A DNA stretch of 64,000 nt from positions 21,858,101 through 21,922,100 of the forward strand of contig NC_092677.1 in the NCBI RefSeq assembly GCF_964355755.1, in the 5' to 3' direction. Below, one piece after another: positions 1 to 11,951 of this stretch. Under the pieces are notes generated by a model that saw nothing but the letters and a program-made list of their open reading frames with translations, had not been told where the DNA came from and did no database searches. The DNA comes from Antedon mediterranea (taxonomy: Eukaryota > Echinodermata > Crinoidea > Comatulida > Antedonidae). The position numbers and the translations under genes are program-made. Position 1 is the stretch's first letter. Each line of letters starts with the position of its first letter.

Positions 1-878
1 TGCAACGATGATATCCATAATGCATCGTATTTCCATTTCACCGTTGTTGATATACTACTAGCTAGAGTAGGTTATTAAAATAATACAATACGGTATAACC
101 AAATATAATATATGGGGGAAAGCTAGCTAGCTTATTTTCACAATGAGTGTACCACAGACTCTTTTCCTTGGCGTATTTTCCCCAGGCCTAGTTAACTCTT
201 AGTTTACTAGAGCTGCTGCAGTAGCTATATACTGCATATTCGATATATACAATTACAATATGCCTATAGCCTAGCTAGCTAGAAGTCATCGAATTTACTA
301 TCTACCTGGGCCTACTGTAAGGCCTACATCCCATTTTTAATTTTTTTTTATGGTGAGTCAAAACCCGTAGCCAAAAAATCAACAATGATGATTGAAAATG
401 AATGAAATCTGATCCATCCATGTGATGCATGCATGCAGCGCACATAACACAGGCACGTTTTGGGCGAATTTATTTGGATCATTCCATATATATAATAGGG
501 AGCCACATGTATTCTACATTTTTATTAAATCGTAATTTATGGATTTTACTTACTCGTTTTAAATTTAATATACTGCGGGCCCAATTTAATATTTACTTAT
601 TTATTTCCAAGTACATTAATATTATTTAAAGCACTTTCAAATTAATAACAGCACATTTTGTGTGATTCACTTATTAATGGAACATACAAAAGGTAAAGAA
701 ATAGCAGAGGGGATAAACAAGGCAGAACAGCCTGGGTGGGTTTTTATGCTTGCTAGAAAAACAACGTCTAGTAAAATACAGCACTAAATTTTCATTCGCG
801 AAAACTATGAACTAAATCATCATAGGGAATTTAATGTACATATACCGACTGAAAAAAAACCAAATTGTACATTAATTA
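1..878. other. Non-coding AT-rich stretch
   Basis: I see no gene, RNA or recognisable element here. The sequence is AT-rich with scattered CTAGCTAG and GGCC-type short palindromes (for example around 120-140 and 265-285). Open frames are short and have no recognisable protein similarity. Confidence 0.5.
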
Positions 879-1330
879 TTGAAGTCAAGAAGATGCTCCT
901 GCGATCGTAAACGTATGCTATCGTCGTCTTGTAAAAAGAGGGACAGTCCCTTTTCGCTTGGTAATACGATGCAGTTTGTATACACGCGTCGTCGTATACG
1001 GATCATATACGGATCGTATACGGAGCGTATAATTAGGAAATTGTTTATAAATGATCGTATACGGTTCGTATATGTTTATTATGCGGGCAGGAACTTCCGA
1101 ATTGACGTATACGTTTCGTATACGAAGTGGACTTCCTATACGAAACATATACGAAACGTATGTAAATCGTATACGTTCGTATACGGTTTTTTTGCAAAGG
1201 GCTGTAGCAAATCAAATTTAGTTAAATGACATCCCTAGATGGCTGGAAATTGTACTCTCGCACGTAAAATCATGATAAATGGCACCTCTAGTTGGCTGGA
1301 AATGACATTCTAATAATAGCGCGCTCGCAA
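879..1330 (-). repeat. Palindromic CGTATACG block joined to a GGATCC-family repeat piece
   Basis: Between about 975 and 1190 the self-complementary octamer CGTATACG and close variants recur many times in both orientations, so the block can fold on itself. Similar ends, ACAGTCCCTTT near 943 and its approximate reverse complement near 1195-1206, suggest a small inverted-repeat element. From 1236 to 1320 the minus strand matches subterminal sequence of two other elements here (24537-24600 and 29857-29930), sharing GTGCCATTTATCATG and GTGCGAGAGT. The 116-residue open frame over the block is a by-product of the repeats (recurring Tyr-Thr-Lys) and I do not regard it as a gene. Confidence 0.55.
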
Positions 1331-3030
1331 TTGGCAAAACAATCGTAGCCTACTTTTTCCGCCGGTAAACATATTTGTGTTATTGCTAACGTCAAGGGGT
1401 TCTCCCGAACCATAAAGATTTCCCCTGGCCTGAACAACATCGCTATGAGTGTAATTTGGGATGGACCTGTTTATATTGTTCTTTCTATTATTCTAATGTT
1501 CATTATAAAAGTTCCCACCATCAAAGTTCGCAGTTTTTCAGTCAAGTTACCCACTCATTTGCAAACTACAGAAAAATAGCGTTGTAGAACCAGTTGGTAG
1601 GTTATTAAATCCACGTCCTAAAAGGGGATTTCCCCACTTGTATATTAACATGAACTATGCGGCAAAAGCGTCCATTGCTCGTCGTCGATTCCCAATTGTC
1701 TGTACGCTACAAACTCACTGTGCGTCAACATTAGGAAAATCTATAGATGTAAAATGTAATCAGTGTTGTAGATTCTACGTGCAAAGTACAGTGCCAGTTG
1801 TACGTTCTTAAGTCGCGACGTATCAATTCAAGTTAAATCGCAGCAGTACAAGTTAAATTGCGTCATTTTAAGTAAAATTGCATCAACTTACTATTAGTTA
1901 ATCATTTTTTTTAAAGACGAAAACTACTCAGTAGTTATGTCAGATATTTTTATTTTTACATATCTTGATTATTTATATGATTGAATAAATAATAGTATAA
2001 ACCATGCGAAGATCACAATTAATAATTTGACACAATAATTCAACTAAAATGTTTGGATAGACTTCATTATTTTTATATATAAATATACAGTACAGTATAC
2101 ATAATATTAAATACCGGTAGTTATTTATTTACTTATCTCAATACATTATTTTTTTTATTCATTGAATGTCACAATCAATGTAATAAAAACAAAATGTATT
2201 GAATTACAGTTTAAAAAGAACTAGATGTTAATAAATAAATAATACTAAATAATAGGTAATAAGATAGATAATTAAAGGAAACAGCATGAAACATAAACAA
2301 TCTTGATATAGTATGTTTTGAAACATTTAGTTTTTTCTTGCATTGGCCGACTTCATACAGAGACAGATTAGTTACCATTTGGTATTAATAAAGACTAGGC
2401 ATTTGACATTTACTGTATTTATGTTATACTGTACCATTGGTACAGTATACAGTAGTAACAGTTATTTATATAGTAATAGTTATTTATAAGTTGATGTCTG
2501 TAATCTCAAACAACCTTTACTGTTTACAATCAAAATGTCTTGTATTTAAGTAGAGGTGCACGGAACATGCATTTAAATATCTCTACAACATTGGACATTG
2601 ATGGATCAATTCATGTGCTCCTGTATAAGGTATAATTATGAATTATTATTATCATAAAGTTAATTAAGTTCAGTGCACTTGGTTGGTCATGGAAGCCATA
2701 CAGTTCACTGGTTATGATGAATTTGGCCTGGAAAAGTAAATGTAAAAATATTTAAAGATTCCACAAAAATGATTATAATTTTAATATTACAATTTGATTA
2801 AGAATATATTTTAATAAATGTTAAATGCATTTTATTTGCTTACATATTTACTTGAAACCATCTTACACTTTTCACTTCCAGTCGATACTTTAGAAAGATA
2901 AACCATACTGATACTCCTTAGTTAGTTGTCTCATTCCCATTCCTAATACCGTACTGGAAAAAAGAAGTTGCATTGTTTAACTACAATCAATTATAATTTT
3001 TTTGATTTTCATATTTCATTTTTAGGAATA
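1331..3030. other. Non-coding AT-rich stretch
   Basis: No gene or clear element is visible. The part from about 1900 to 2830 is very AT-rich with many short TAATA and TTTAT runs. A short unit GTTAAATTGC / GTAAAATTGC recurs near 1835-1875. Confidence 0.5.
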
Positions 3031-3216
3031 CAGTCAACTCTCCCAATACCGGACTCTCTGAAAACCAGAAACTCTCCCAATACCAGACCTTTTTTGAGGA
3101 CCAAAAGGTCCCAAATTTATTTTTACCATTAAAAACACATTCCGAAAACCAGACTTTCCGGAAAACCAGACTTATTTGGCCGGCCCAAAGGTGTCCGGTA
3201 TTGGCAGAGTTGACTG
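3031..3216. mobile_element. 186-bp MITE of pogo/Tigger type
   Basis: The element starts CAGTCAACTCTCCCAATACC and ends with the near reverse complement (GGTATTGGCAGAGTTGACTG). It is flanked by TA on both sides (3029-3030 and 3217-3218), the target duplication of the Tc1/mariner superfamily. The CAGT-GA-CTC start resembles pogo/Tigger termini. Internally it repeats ACCAGA and GGAAAACCAGACT. It has no coding capacity, so it depended on a transposase elsewhere. Confidence 0.75.
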
Positions 3217-3399
3217 TATCTAATCAATTTCAGTGTAAATAGGTTTTTTTTTCCGCGCCGAAGCTTTAGCCAGCAATGTCACAAGAGGACATTACTCATT
3301 AAGAAGCTTTATCATCGCGGCCTACAGTTTTGGGAATTTGTGAACTCGACTATAATTTATAGGTCCCAGCTGCTGGACCCAAAAAACGACTGGGAAAAG

Positions 3400-3540
3400 A
3401 GAGTCTATGAGGGCTCACAGTTGAACAATTTTGGATTCTCGTCCTTTGATTGGTTGACGCGAATCAACAGACTGTGGAAGAATTTTCTCACTTGTACCAC
3501 CGTGAAGTCATGTTGTCTCTGCATGCCTACAGGTTAAGGT
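3400..3540 (+). repeat. Partial copy of a dispersed repeat (GGATCC family)
   Basis: The stretch GGCTCACAGTTGAACAATTT through GACGCGAATCA matches 29356-29465 and 49066-49180 closely, including the intervals between conserved blocks. It is a fragment of the non-autonomous family best preserved at 28528-30036. The 65-residue open frame across it is not conserved between copies. Confidence 0.6.
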
Positions 3541-4889
3541 CATACACACACACAGCACATTAAAGTTCAAAATTGACCATTTTTAAATGCCATTTTTTAA
3601 TTAGTAGATTAATATTTGTTGGCAAATAATACATTGTTGGAAAGGTACACATGTCTTTCAAATGCTGTTGAAAATTAGCAGAAATATCAATTATTCAATG
3701 AAATACAACCAGATTACTAACACCCACCAAAATGGGCATGATGTGATTTATAATTAAATTGCTATAATGTTAGATTTTGTGTATTTTTGCGATTAACCAA
3801 TATATTTTGTTACATGATAACAAAAACATATTTTCTATAAATTATTATACTGTATATCTGAAGAAATAACAACTTTTTTGTAAGAAATATTTCTTGTTTA
3901 TGATTCACTTACCAGTTGATACTTTCTACAAAATGAAAACATAATCCATGTTGTCTGTTGTCATTCCTCCTATTGTATGCTCTTCTGTAGGCCTATAATA
4001 TAATGGGAAAATACAAGTTGCATTGTTATTAGTAATAATTAAAAACAATTAATATAGGCTTCTACTTGAAATTCCTTTTATTTCCTTGGTGTTTTTACAT
4101 ACAAAACTTTGCATGTGTTCCGTAATCGACGCCATGTTGTTATTGTGTACAGGCTTTTTTATCAAATCGTAAATATATGTCGCACTAAACTTTCGATGAA
4201 ACTATATTTAAATCAATATTTTTTTTTAATATTTTTTTTTTATATTGATTGTTTTAAGATTTTATGTACTGTAAGTAAGTATTTTATATTCAACTGAGTA
4301 ATAATTTGATGAATCAATAATATTTTGAAAAGGTCATGGGTCAACACAAGTAAAAATAAATTTAAAGTAACCAACTAAAGGTTTGGTTAGAAATTGATTT
4401 TGGATAAGATTGATATGCTGAATTCACAAAATGGCCCTTAATGATGAAAACAGCTTGTGACTAGTTTTATTATCATGAGAAAGATATTTGTGAAAATTAA
4501 AAAATGATTGAGATTGACTCATAATTATTGGTGTTATGCATCAGAAACAGACCAAAGATGATAATGTCTCTAAATACCTCTTTTATACCACCGAGCTTAG
4601 AAAACACCTGTGTTATGTCCGAATAGATTTCCCTTTCACACTTAATTCATTAACCCAGGAATGACACGGGTTGCATGTATTTACAAAAAGGGGTACCAGT
4701 CACTACTTTATGATCAAAAAACCATAACTCTGTAGGTCTATATCTAGTATCTGTCTACTGAGACCACAAGTGGCTGTGTTTTTACTTCCCTAGGAGATAT
4801 AATCAAATTCTTATTTGGGTTAACTTTAATCTCAGCTTGATAATAATTTAAAATTCACAATAGAATTCCAGTCTATGTGAAATGTACTT
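3541..4889. other. Non-coding AT-rich stretch
   Basis: No gene or recognisable element is visible. The tract at 4217-4245 is nearly pure T/A. Open frames here are short and of AT-driven composition. Confidence 0.5.
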
Positions 4890-5110
4890 ATTATGATAAT
4901 GCATATAACCTTATTGATTCTGTAAGAATCTTTATTTATTTATTCTGTCTATTTTGTCTTTCAATTATCTTGAGATCAATTTCACGACTTATTGAAATCA
5001 CGTTTGTAATCATATCTTCACAAGCATATTTTACAGTATAAACCAAATTTGGTACTCACAAATTTCAGGTCATATTTCATCATATGACAATACAATGCAT
5101 ACCGCATAAA
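4890..5110 (+). repeat. Dispersed repeat shared with 47.1-48.4 kb
   Basis: From AATCTTTATTTATTTATT (about 4928) to TCATATTTCATCATATG (about 5087) this stretch matches the sequence around 47165-47215 and 48280-48372, including AATCACGTTTGTAATC and ACCAAATTTGGTACTCA. In the 47-48 kb copy a TTAA transposon sits in the middle. This copy therefore shows the uninterrupted version of that locus type. Confidence 0.6.
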
Positions 5111-5254
5111 GCATGCGTACACATGCTTACAATTTTCAAAATTTATTATTTAAGAGTATGTTTCAGGCAATTTTAAACATTTAAAATTTGCCATGAGTGC
5201 GCATAATTTTGCGTTAAAAGGTAATGCGCACCCTTTTTTCCTGATTCCTATTTT

Positions 5255-5385
5255 ACAACGGGTATTGCTAAACCCCGCACACCCCCGCAAACCTCCAAAA
5301 AAACATAGCAAACCCCACCAAACCAACATAAAAGTGATTGAATCATGTAGTGTACAACCCACTGGGTATATCCATGTAAAAAGAA
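5255..5385 (+). repeat. Dispersed repeat, copy 1 (C-rich)
   Basis: This stretch runs from ACGGGTATTGCTAAACCC to CAACCCACTGGGTATATC and is nearly identical to 17339-17485. The core is C-rich on the + strand (runs of CCCC spaced by AAA), so the minus strand has regularly spaced G runs. The second copy carries an extra CCCAAAAAAACATAGCAAAC unit. The family is not recognised. Confidence 0.65.
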
Positions 5386-5497
5386 TATTAAATTTCTACT
5401 GTCAACTACTTATTTTTGGGGTAAAACATTTATTTTTCTGTATAGATTGCACTGCATAGTAAATACACGAAAGAGGAATCTTTCTTCAACAGTTGTG

Positions 5498-5660
5498 TAT
5501 GGCTCGGTGGTCTGTGCTCTCGTCTATATAGCGTTAGGTACCGAGATCGAGTCTCACCTTGGGAGACGAAACAAAATAAGATTTATTTTTATATCCGTAT
5601 TGTTTGTTCAATTTTATTTCTTTGTGTATAGATTATTATTATATAAGATTGTAATTTATA
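5498..5660 (+). repeat. tRNA-derived SINE
   Basis: The sequence has a pol III A-box-like segment TGGCTCGGTGGTC near 5502 and a B-box-like segment GAGATCGAGTCTC near 5541, about 40 bases apart as in a tRNA. The surrounding sequence cannot fold into a full cloverleaf that I can verify, and an AT-rich tail follows. This is the usual layout of a tRNA-derived SINE head and body. The open frame across it is incidental. Confidence 0.55.
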
Positions 5661-5885
5661 ATGAAACAGTAAAAAAAAAAAACTTGTGTCTTTATTATTA
5701 TGTAACAAGGGTGGTTTATGACATACGCGGAGGGATATTCGAACGGAATGGCTATTGTATTTGCGGTAGCAAGATCCTATCTTCATATATTATAAATAAT
5801 TAAAGATTCTGACAAAATCAATCAAACAACATATATTTTAAAAATCAATTATCTTTATTTAAATCAATGCATATATATAACCTAT

Positions 5886-5915
5886 AATTCGTCATAGTGA
5901 CGAATTAAATCTAGT
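5886..5915 (+). mobile_element. Helitron-like 3' terminus
   Basis: A perfect 9-bp stem with a 3-base loop (AATTCGTCA-TAG-TGACGAATT, 5886-5906) is followed after 4 bases by CTAGT (5911-5915) and then T. A short hairpin a few bases before CTRRT is the signature of a Helitron 3' end. The same arrangement recurs at 55543-55574 and 57077-57107, with compensating stem changes in one copy. Confidence 0.55.
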
Positions 5916-5920
5916 TAGTT

Positions 5921-6283
5921 AGTACAATATTTCCATATTCCATAAAATAAGCAATCTGTACCTTGAAATGTCCCCCTTAGCTGGGGGCCAGGGTGAAGCC
6001 AAGGGCCGCCGGTGGGGCGAATCCCCTGGAAGCATCGGTGTTTACCGTAACCCGAGGCCGTTTTAATCAGATTTAGGGGAGGCAAGTTTTGTCATTTTGT
6101 TATGGTAGATAATCAATTATTTCATTGGGATTTTTGATGGTGATCCACCAAGGTCGCTTTTCGAAGAACTGTTCCGAAAAATGTTAAAAATGAAGGGAAA
6201 GTAAATAAATATGCCTATTTATCATAGTTATGTAATAAACATACATAGTGAAAAGGCTTATTTTTGCGACCATTATCGTATAG
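5921..6283. other. Non-coding, with an unusually GC-rich patch
   Basis: The segment at about 5970-6060 (CCCCCTTAGCTGGGGGCC and following) is much more GC-rich than its surroundings. It looks like part of an unidentified repeat. No gene is visible. Confidence 0.4.
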
Positions 6284-6370
6284 TTTTGATGAAATTTCTT
6301 TTTTTCTAAGCCAAAAAAGTATTGTTACATACCACTACAGTTTCAACCTTTCATCGTCGGTCATTGTCAG
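6284..6370. repeat. Inverted terminal repeat of the Penelope-like element, left
   Basis: The reverse complement of this stretch matches 15091-15177 nearly base for base, sharing ACGATGAAAGGTTGAAACTG and TATGTAACAATACTTTTTTG. Similarity stops abruptly on the outer sides near TTTCATNAAAA, which I take as the element edge. Confidence 0.75.
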
Positions 6371-6441
6371 GTGAATGAGCTAGCCGAAGCTAGTTCGTAG
6401 CATCGGTGGGTATTTTCCGATGACATGCGCCCTCTGTGGTG

Positions 6442-7501
6442 TTAAGAGGTCTTCTCCGGGGGCCCGGGTTCTCTCTGTTGGTGTAGAAGAAGAAGGTCGT
6501 CATAGATGTGTGACAGCTCGTATGCTCCTTCGTCTCTGTTCATGGTGTGTTTCTTTCTTCTGATCCAAATGGCCTCTTTAGTACTCTGGCTGACTCCTTG
6601 TCCAAGATCTTTGTATTGTCCCAATCTGGTATATGGTTGTTGATTACCATGTGATCCGTAATAGCAGACTTATGGATCGTTGCAGATGTTGAAGCACGAG
6701 CTGCTCTGGTACGGACACCTCCTGCTGTGTTTGTGATGATGTCTGTCTTGTGTTCCAATACTCTGGTTTGAAATGGCCTGCCTGTTTCTCCTACATATAT
6801 TGCACTGCAATTACTGCATCCGACCTGGTACACCACTCCGCTTGTATCCTCTTTCCTGATTTTATCCTTTGGGTGGACCAGCATCTCCCGAATTTTGTTG
6901 AAAGGCTTGTAGTAGGCATTAATGCGATGTTTTAGCATAGTTCTTTTTATCCGTTCAGATAGGCCTTTAACATATGGGATGCAGACGTTCCCTCTTGCTT
7001 TGGATTAGTCATCTCTCTTTTCCTTCCCTTTATTCTCCTGTTGTTTCTTTTTCCTTTGTTCTTTTACTCTTTTGATGGACCAAACTGGGTAGTTGCATGC
7101 TTGTAGGGCTTTTTGTATGGTGTTCATTTCTGTTCTCTTGTCATTTTCGGTGGTAACAACGTTTTCACATCTCTCCATCAATGTACGGACCACACTTAAT
7201 TTATGTTGTAATGGGTGATGATAGTTGAAATTAAGGTATTGATTAGTGTGATTGGCTTTTCTATAAACAGATGTAGTGATGTTGCCTTGTTTATGTACTG
7301 TGAAATGGTATAGTATTGTCTGTCATGAGTTCGTGAGTGAATTTAATGTTAGCCGAGGTCTATGTTGTTGATGTGATGGTTCATAGCATTAACGGTGCCT
7401 TTGGGGATGATTGCCAGGATGTCGTCGACATATCTTCTCCAGAAGCGAGGCTTGTTGTCAGGTGTGGCACTTGAGATAGCTTTCTCCTCCACCCATTCCA
7501 T
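6442..7501 (-). pseudogene. Penelope-like RT palm, linker and GIY-YIG endonuclease (3' half, broken)
   Basis: Read on the minus strand from 7501, the RT palm is clear: RRYVDDILAIIPKG contains the YVDD catalytic pair. Next come FTHELMTDNTIPF and NHTNQYLNFNYHHPLQHK, as in Penelope proteins. The endonuclease reads GVVYQVGCSNCSAIYVGETG, with the paired cysteines and the YVGETGR signature of the GIY-YIG fold. The C-terminal EAIWIRRKKHTMNRDEGAYE follows in another frame. Breaks include frameshifts near 7350 and 7280, an in-frame stop at 7005-7007, and a frameshift near 6600. It joins the 5' half at 13665 across the BEL element. Confidence 0.85.
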
Positions 7502-7502
7502 G
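7498..7502. repeat. Target-site duplication of the BEL/Pao element, left (CCATG)
   Basis: CCATG directly precedes the left LTR and recurs at 13665-13669 directly after the right LTR. The RT reading frame of the host Penelope-like element ends at one copy and resumes at the other, which independently confirms the insertion edges. Confidence 0.9.
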
Positions 7503-8028
7503 TGTTGTGGAATCGGTGAGAAATAATGAGGTGAACACGTTGTTGCAATATGTTGTCTTTATTAGATTTATTATTCAACAACTGTGTTGGGTTGTCTATA
7601 AGAACAAACAAAATACACTAAGTAGATAGTTCTGTAGTCAACAAATACTTCGAAACATATGATAATAAAGAATAGTACGACTACCCCCTCTATAGTAATA
7701 GAAAGACGTAGACACTCGTACGCCGACTCGACTTAAACGAAGTGATAACGTCAAGCGAGGCCTAGATATATGAACTTTAACAACAATAAAATATATAATA
7801 TTTAAAGGTGTACACAACTCAAAGACTGCCCCTGCAGACTCCTGGCTAAACATATTAATAAACGATTATAATTAAAACTCACCCAAAGGGTTTCAAATAA
7901 CAAATAAAGATGATTACACTGCATGAATATCTCACACGATACCAAATTGTATATGATTTCGTTCAGCCTGCGTATTGTACGCGCACTGCCACGCAACTCA
8001 CAAATTGAAAACAAATGACGTCATGACA
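7503..8028 (-). repeat. BEL/Pao LTR, left (3' LTR), 526 bp
   Basis: Nearly identical to 13173-13664 from TGTTGTGGAATCGGTGAG to GACGTCATGACA. It is about 34 bp longer because the segment 7535-7577 (ACACGTTGTTGCAATATG onward) is replaced in the right LTR by a short CAACCCAAC-type sequence. A single visible substitution lies near 7987 (TGCC against TGGC at 13624). Confidence 0.92.
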
Positions 8029-8046
8029 TCCCAGCCCCCTAAAAAG
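8029..8046 (-). other. Polypurine tract of the BEL/Pao element
   Basis: On the minus strand the sequence immediately before the 3' LTR reads CTTTTTAGGGGGCTGGGA, a purine-rich run abutting the LTR. This is the position and composition expected for the plus-strand priming site of reverse transcription. Confidence 0.7.
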
Positions 8047-8171
8047 TGACGGATGGTCACAACTAGTAACAAAGTCTACAACTTTAAATGTAACAATGAA
8101 AAGTTCATAAATGTCAATTACACTTTAAATCATCAATCACAGTGGTCGAACATCATCTGATCCACATATCA

Positions 8172-10382
8172 CTACATGTCTGAACGTTCGGTGCTCTTCA
8201 TTAGCATGATCAACTTAGTAACCGGTTTCTTAGCATTGATACCATCTGCAAATCTTATGTCAACAATCCTAACAAGGTCATCTTTCCCTGGATAAACTTT
8301 ACTGACTTCTGGCATTTTCCAACTACCACGTTTCTTCTTCTCACCAATGACAAGCACTATGTCACCTTCCATTACATTCTCCATTGATTTCTGCCATTTA
8401 AGTCTTGGTGAGAGCTTATGGATACACTCCATCCATCGGTGCCAGAAACCATTCACCATAGAGTTACAAATTTCTCTCCGTTTTCTCAAATTTCCATGGA
8501 ATTCTTCACACGGTACTTCCGGACACTGTAAATCACCTCTTCCGATCAGGAAATGATTAGGAGTCAACGGCGGATGATCCATAGGCGATGATGACTTGGC
8601 CGTCCAAGGTCGACTATTGATAAGACCAGATATCTGACAGAACACCGTCTCCCATTCAACAAATGTTAGTCTGTCAGCTTTCACCAAATGTCTCATGCCT
8701 TTCTTCACCTCTTGAACCATGCGCTCAACAGCTCTTTGGTGATGAGGTCCACCTGGTGGTCCAAATCTCCACTGCACATTATAACGTTGGCATTGTTCTC
8801 GTATCTTCGTCTGGTCTAGTCTCAAATTCAACTCATTTATTGTATTGTCAGCCCCTCTGAAACATGTGCCATTGTCACTCACCAACAAAGATGGTGCTCC
8901 TCTGATGCTTACAAATCGTTCCATTGCTTGTAGGAACGCTTGGGTAGTAAGATCTTGGACACAGGTTAAGTGTACAGCTCTAGTTACGGCACACGTAAAA
9001 ACTGCACAATATCCTTTTGTGGTGGTATTTTTGTTCAGTTTAACGTTAACTGGGCCCAGATAGTCTACGAGTGTGGAACTAAATGGCGGTGAGCATGGTT
9101 TCACTCGGAAGTCTGGTAGGTCAGCCATCTTCTGCTCTATTGGCTTCCCTTTGTGTCTCCTACAAATAGTACATTGTCGTACAACTGTTTTTGAGATGTT
9201 GGTATCCCCAATAATCCAAAACTTCTTTCTGACCTCTGATGCGGTTCTCAGGTGGCTCCCATGTAAAGAGTGTCTGTGTCTATCCCGAACAATCAGTAAA
9301 CTGATATGGCTTCCCTTCGGTAGTAGGTAAGGGTGTCTTATGTCATACGACAGTGGTGCATTCTTAATCCGTCCACCAACACGGTACACTCCTTCTTTCT
9401 CATCGAAGACTGGATCTAGCTTCATGATGTTGTGATCATTGAAATTTATCTCAGCTTGTCCCTGTCGGATCCAAAGCAACTCAGCTTCCTTCAATGCATG
9501 CGGTGAAGGCCACTCAGAAATTTGTGAAGTTAACTTCTTTAACCATTGGTTCTTTGGTAACTGCTTTAAGGACACAACTCTTGCTGTGACCATCTTAAGT
9601 TTTGGCCAACTAGAAAACTTGGTGGGATCAAGTATTCTTTCAAATTCAGGGATAGCCTTTATTTTGAGTGTTAGTGTCTTAGCATTACGGACATGGAATT
9701 TCTTTTGTTCTCCATCTTCAGGAGCTACTTGAACATTTGTCGGAGTTTTAGGCCAAGAGATTGGTGGTGATCGTAGGAATCCTGGTCCATCGATGACTTG
9801 CTTCATATCGTCAATGTTTCCTCCTCTTGAAACAATATCTATAGTGTTCTGGTCTGATGGTACAAAGGCAATATCTTTGATCGGGTCAAATTCAGAAGTG
9901 ATCTCACCTACACGGTATGCAACATACGATCGGAAAGATTTAGATTGACCTCTCAGCCAACTGATGGCAGTCACACTGTCTGTCCAAATCTTTGAATAAA
10001 CTATGTCAAACCTCAAAGCATTCTTTACAGTGAGCATCAGCCTTGAAAGCAGCAGAATTGCTTGAAGTTCTTTCCTGGGGATGCTTGATTGTTTAAGTGG
10101 TGTGAGTCTGGCTCGGGCGCACACAAACGACAAATAAGCTTCAGTTGACTCTTCATGTGACCACCTTAGCCAAACTCCGATACCCATAGCATCTTCTGAA
10201 GCATCACTTGCACCATGCAGAGATACTTTTGGTAATGGTCTTTTTCCTCTAAATGGCTCTGGAATAAGACATCTTGGAATTTCTATGTCACTTGCTTTTT
10301 CAAGGTCTTTATTGATTTCACTGAGAATAGCACAAAGTTCACCTCTCTGGTTAAGTGGTGTATCCCAATCAATTTTTAGTTG
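8172..10382 (-). pseudogene. BEL/Pao pol: RNase H, integrase and C-terminal domain
   Basis: This open stretch continues in the RT frame after the TGA at 10383-10385. Domains run in this order: RNase H with HGASDASEDAMGIG, RKELQA and WTDSVTA supplying the acidic residues; an integrase zinc-binding HHCC segment (HSLHGSH and QCTICRRHKG); a DDE core with LVDYLGPV, LLVSDNGT and a glutamate in QRAVERMVQEVK; then a DUF5641-like domain (WHRWMECIH, GDIVLVI, VYPGKDDLVRIVDIR). The last 220 codons end at TGA/TAG near 8172, 143 bases before the LTR. Apart from the upstream stop the frame is intact, so this copy decayed recently. Confidence 0.9.
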
Positions 10383-11951
10383 TCACAGTTTTTGTAACAG
10401 TGTTTTCGGTCGGACAAGGATACCGGAAAGCATACCGAATACGTCATAGTAAGAAGCGGTTTGTTTCAGAATGCTACGTTTAGTTGGGATTATACCTTGA
10501 ATTAGTTTTACCTCTTTGACCTTTAGAGTGTCGCTCACAAGGTCCCACTTTGTTCCCAAAGCTGTTGCAGCAGTGGCGTCTTCTGATTCATCACACATAT
10601 TCCTAACGTTGGATTGCCATTTCCTGATATTGAAGTTTCCTTTCTTCAGAGTCTCAATGAGTTTAGACTTTAAGTTGTCAGCCTCATTAGCATCAGTAAC
10701 TGATTCATTCAAATCATCCATGTAAAACTGGTCAGTAACAATTCTTTCTAATTGTTTATCACCGGGTGCATGCTCGGATACTATATGCCTCAAAGTCACA
10801 ATAGCCGCAGTTGGTGATGGCTTGTCACCAAATGTAACAGTCGTCAACTCATACACTTGAATTGGATGGTTAGGATTCTCTCTGAACACAAATCGATGAA
10901 AGCGGGCATCATCAGAACTGATTTTAATAGCCTGGAACATCTTACTAATGTCGGCAATTATACCAACTTCGTTTTCTCGGAATCGTAGGGCAACATCAAA
11001 AAGATCTGTATTAACATTTTCTCCTTTATATAAATAATCATTTAGAGAATGGCCTTGAAATCTTGCCTTCCCATCATATACCACTCTCACAGGTGTTGTT
11101 TTAGATTCTTTGGTTACGGCAAAGTGTGGTAAAAACCACATCTTCCTTCCAGCCTCTCTATCTCTTTGTAGCTCTGCTTCTGTCACTCGACGAGAGACAC
11201 CTCTTTTCAGTTGATCTCTCATTTGTTCGCAATACACTTCCCATTCTATGCTTCTATTCTCAAATTGCTTTTCTAGGCTCTTCAGTCTCTTCACAGCATA
11301 CCCATAGTTATCTGGAAGGTCATTTGGTGCCCTTTTCCAAGGCAATCTAATTTCATAAGTTCCATTTGGCAGTTGTTTCACACTCTGATCAATTGCTTCC
11401 GTTGCCTTGCGGTTTGTAAGATGTTCAGAGCATTTGCACTTCTTTGGTTCTAAACCCATTGTCTCAATGCCAAGAAAATCTTCCATTGGTCCAACTGCAG
11501 ACACATTAACATAGTTGAAGAGTGCTGATGTGGTGAGTTGCCCTCCTTGGATAAACCATCCAAAAGGACATTTCACGGCTACAGGTTCATTGATACATTC
11601 ACCTCGGAGGTACTCTTCCCAAATCATTAAGTGTGTGTTATCGACACCAAGCAGTACAACAATAGTTGGGTATGGAGCAACTTGTAAATCAATTTCATTT
11701 AGATGACTGTATTGTTTAAGCTGTTCTTTGTATACTATAGGAGCATCTCTGCAGGGTTCGTCTATTTCTGTGACGGTGAGTGGACAAGAACATGTACCAT
11801 TTACATCTTCAATGTAGCAATTCAGCAATCGTAGTTTCTTAGTAATTTTCTTACCACCAACCAGACTCAGATCGTGTTTTTGATAAACATCTTGATTAGT
11901 AAGTGGAATGAGTCCCGATCTCAGAAGTGTCGCTTGGCTTCCACCATCCAA
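10383..11951 (-). pseudogene. BEL/Pao pol: aspartic protease and reverse transcriptase
   Basis: The frame opens directly after a TGA at 11952-11954 with LDGGSQATLLRSG, the retropepsin-like active site region of BEL/Pao (DGGSQ form). RT follows: FLPHFAVTKESKTTPVRVVY, IIADISKMFQAI with the motif A aspartate, TFGDKPSPTAA as motif B, and FYMDDL as the motif C YxDD box. The RT tail (KQTASYYDVFGMLSGI) leads to the TGA at 10383-10385. Frame is shared with gag upstream and RNase H/integrase downstream. The first residue is a TTG codon, so translation would not start here. It belongs to a former gag-pol polyprotein. Confidence 0.9.

Noticed and set aside
879-1229. 116-codon open frame
   Set aside because: It lies over the CGTATACG palindromic block, has a matching open frame on the other strand, and its repeated Tyr-Thr-Lys pattern follows from the DNA repeat.
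5193-5803. Overlapping 88- and 118-codon frames
   Set aside because: They cross a dispersed repeat and a tRNA-derived SINE and show no protein features; one part is frame-shadowed on the opposite strand.
7535-7577. LTR starting only at TGTGTTGGG (7583) with the upstream shared sequence treated as internal
   Set aside because: The shared sequence upstream (TGTTGTGGAATCGGTGAG) and the CCATG duplication place the LTR edge at 7503; the 34-bp difference is an indel inside the LTR.
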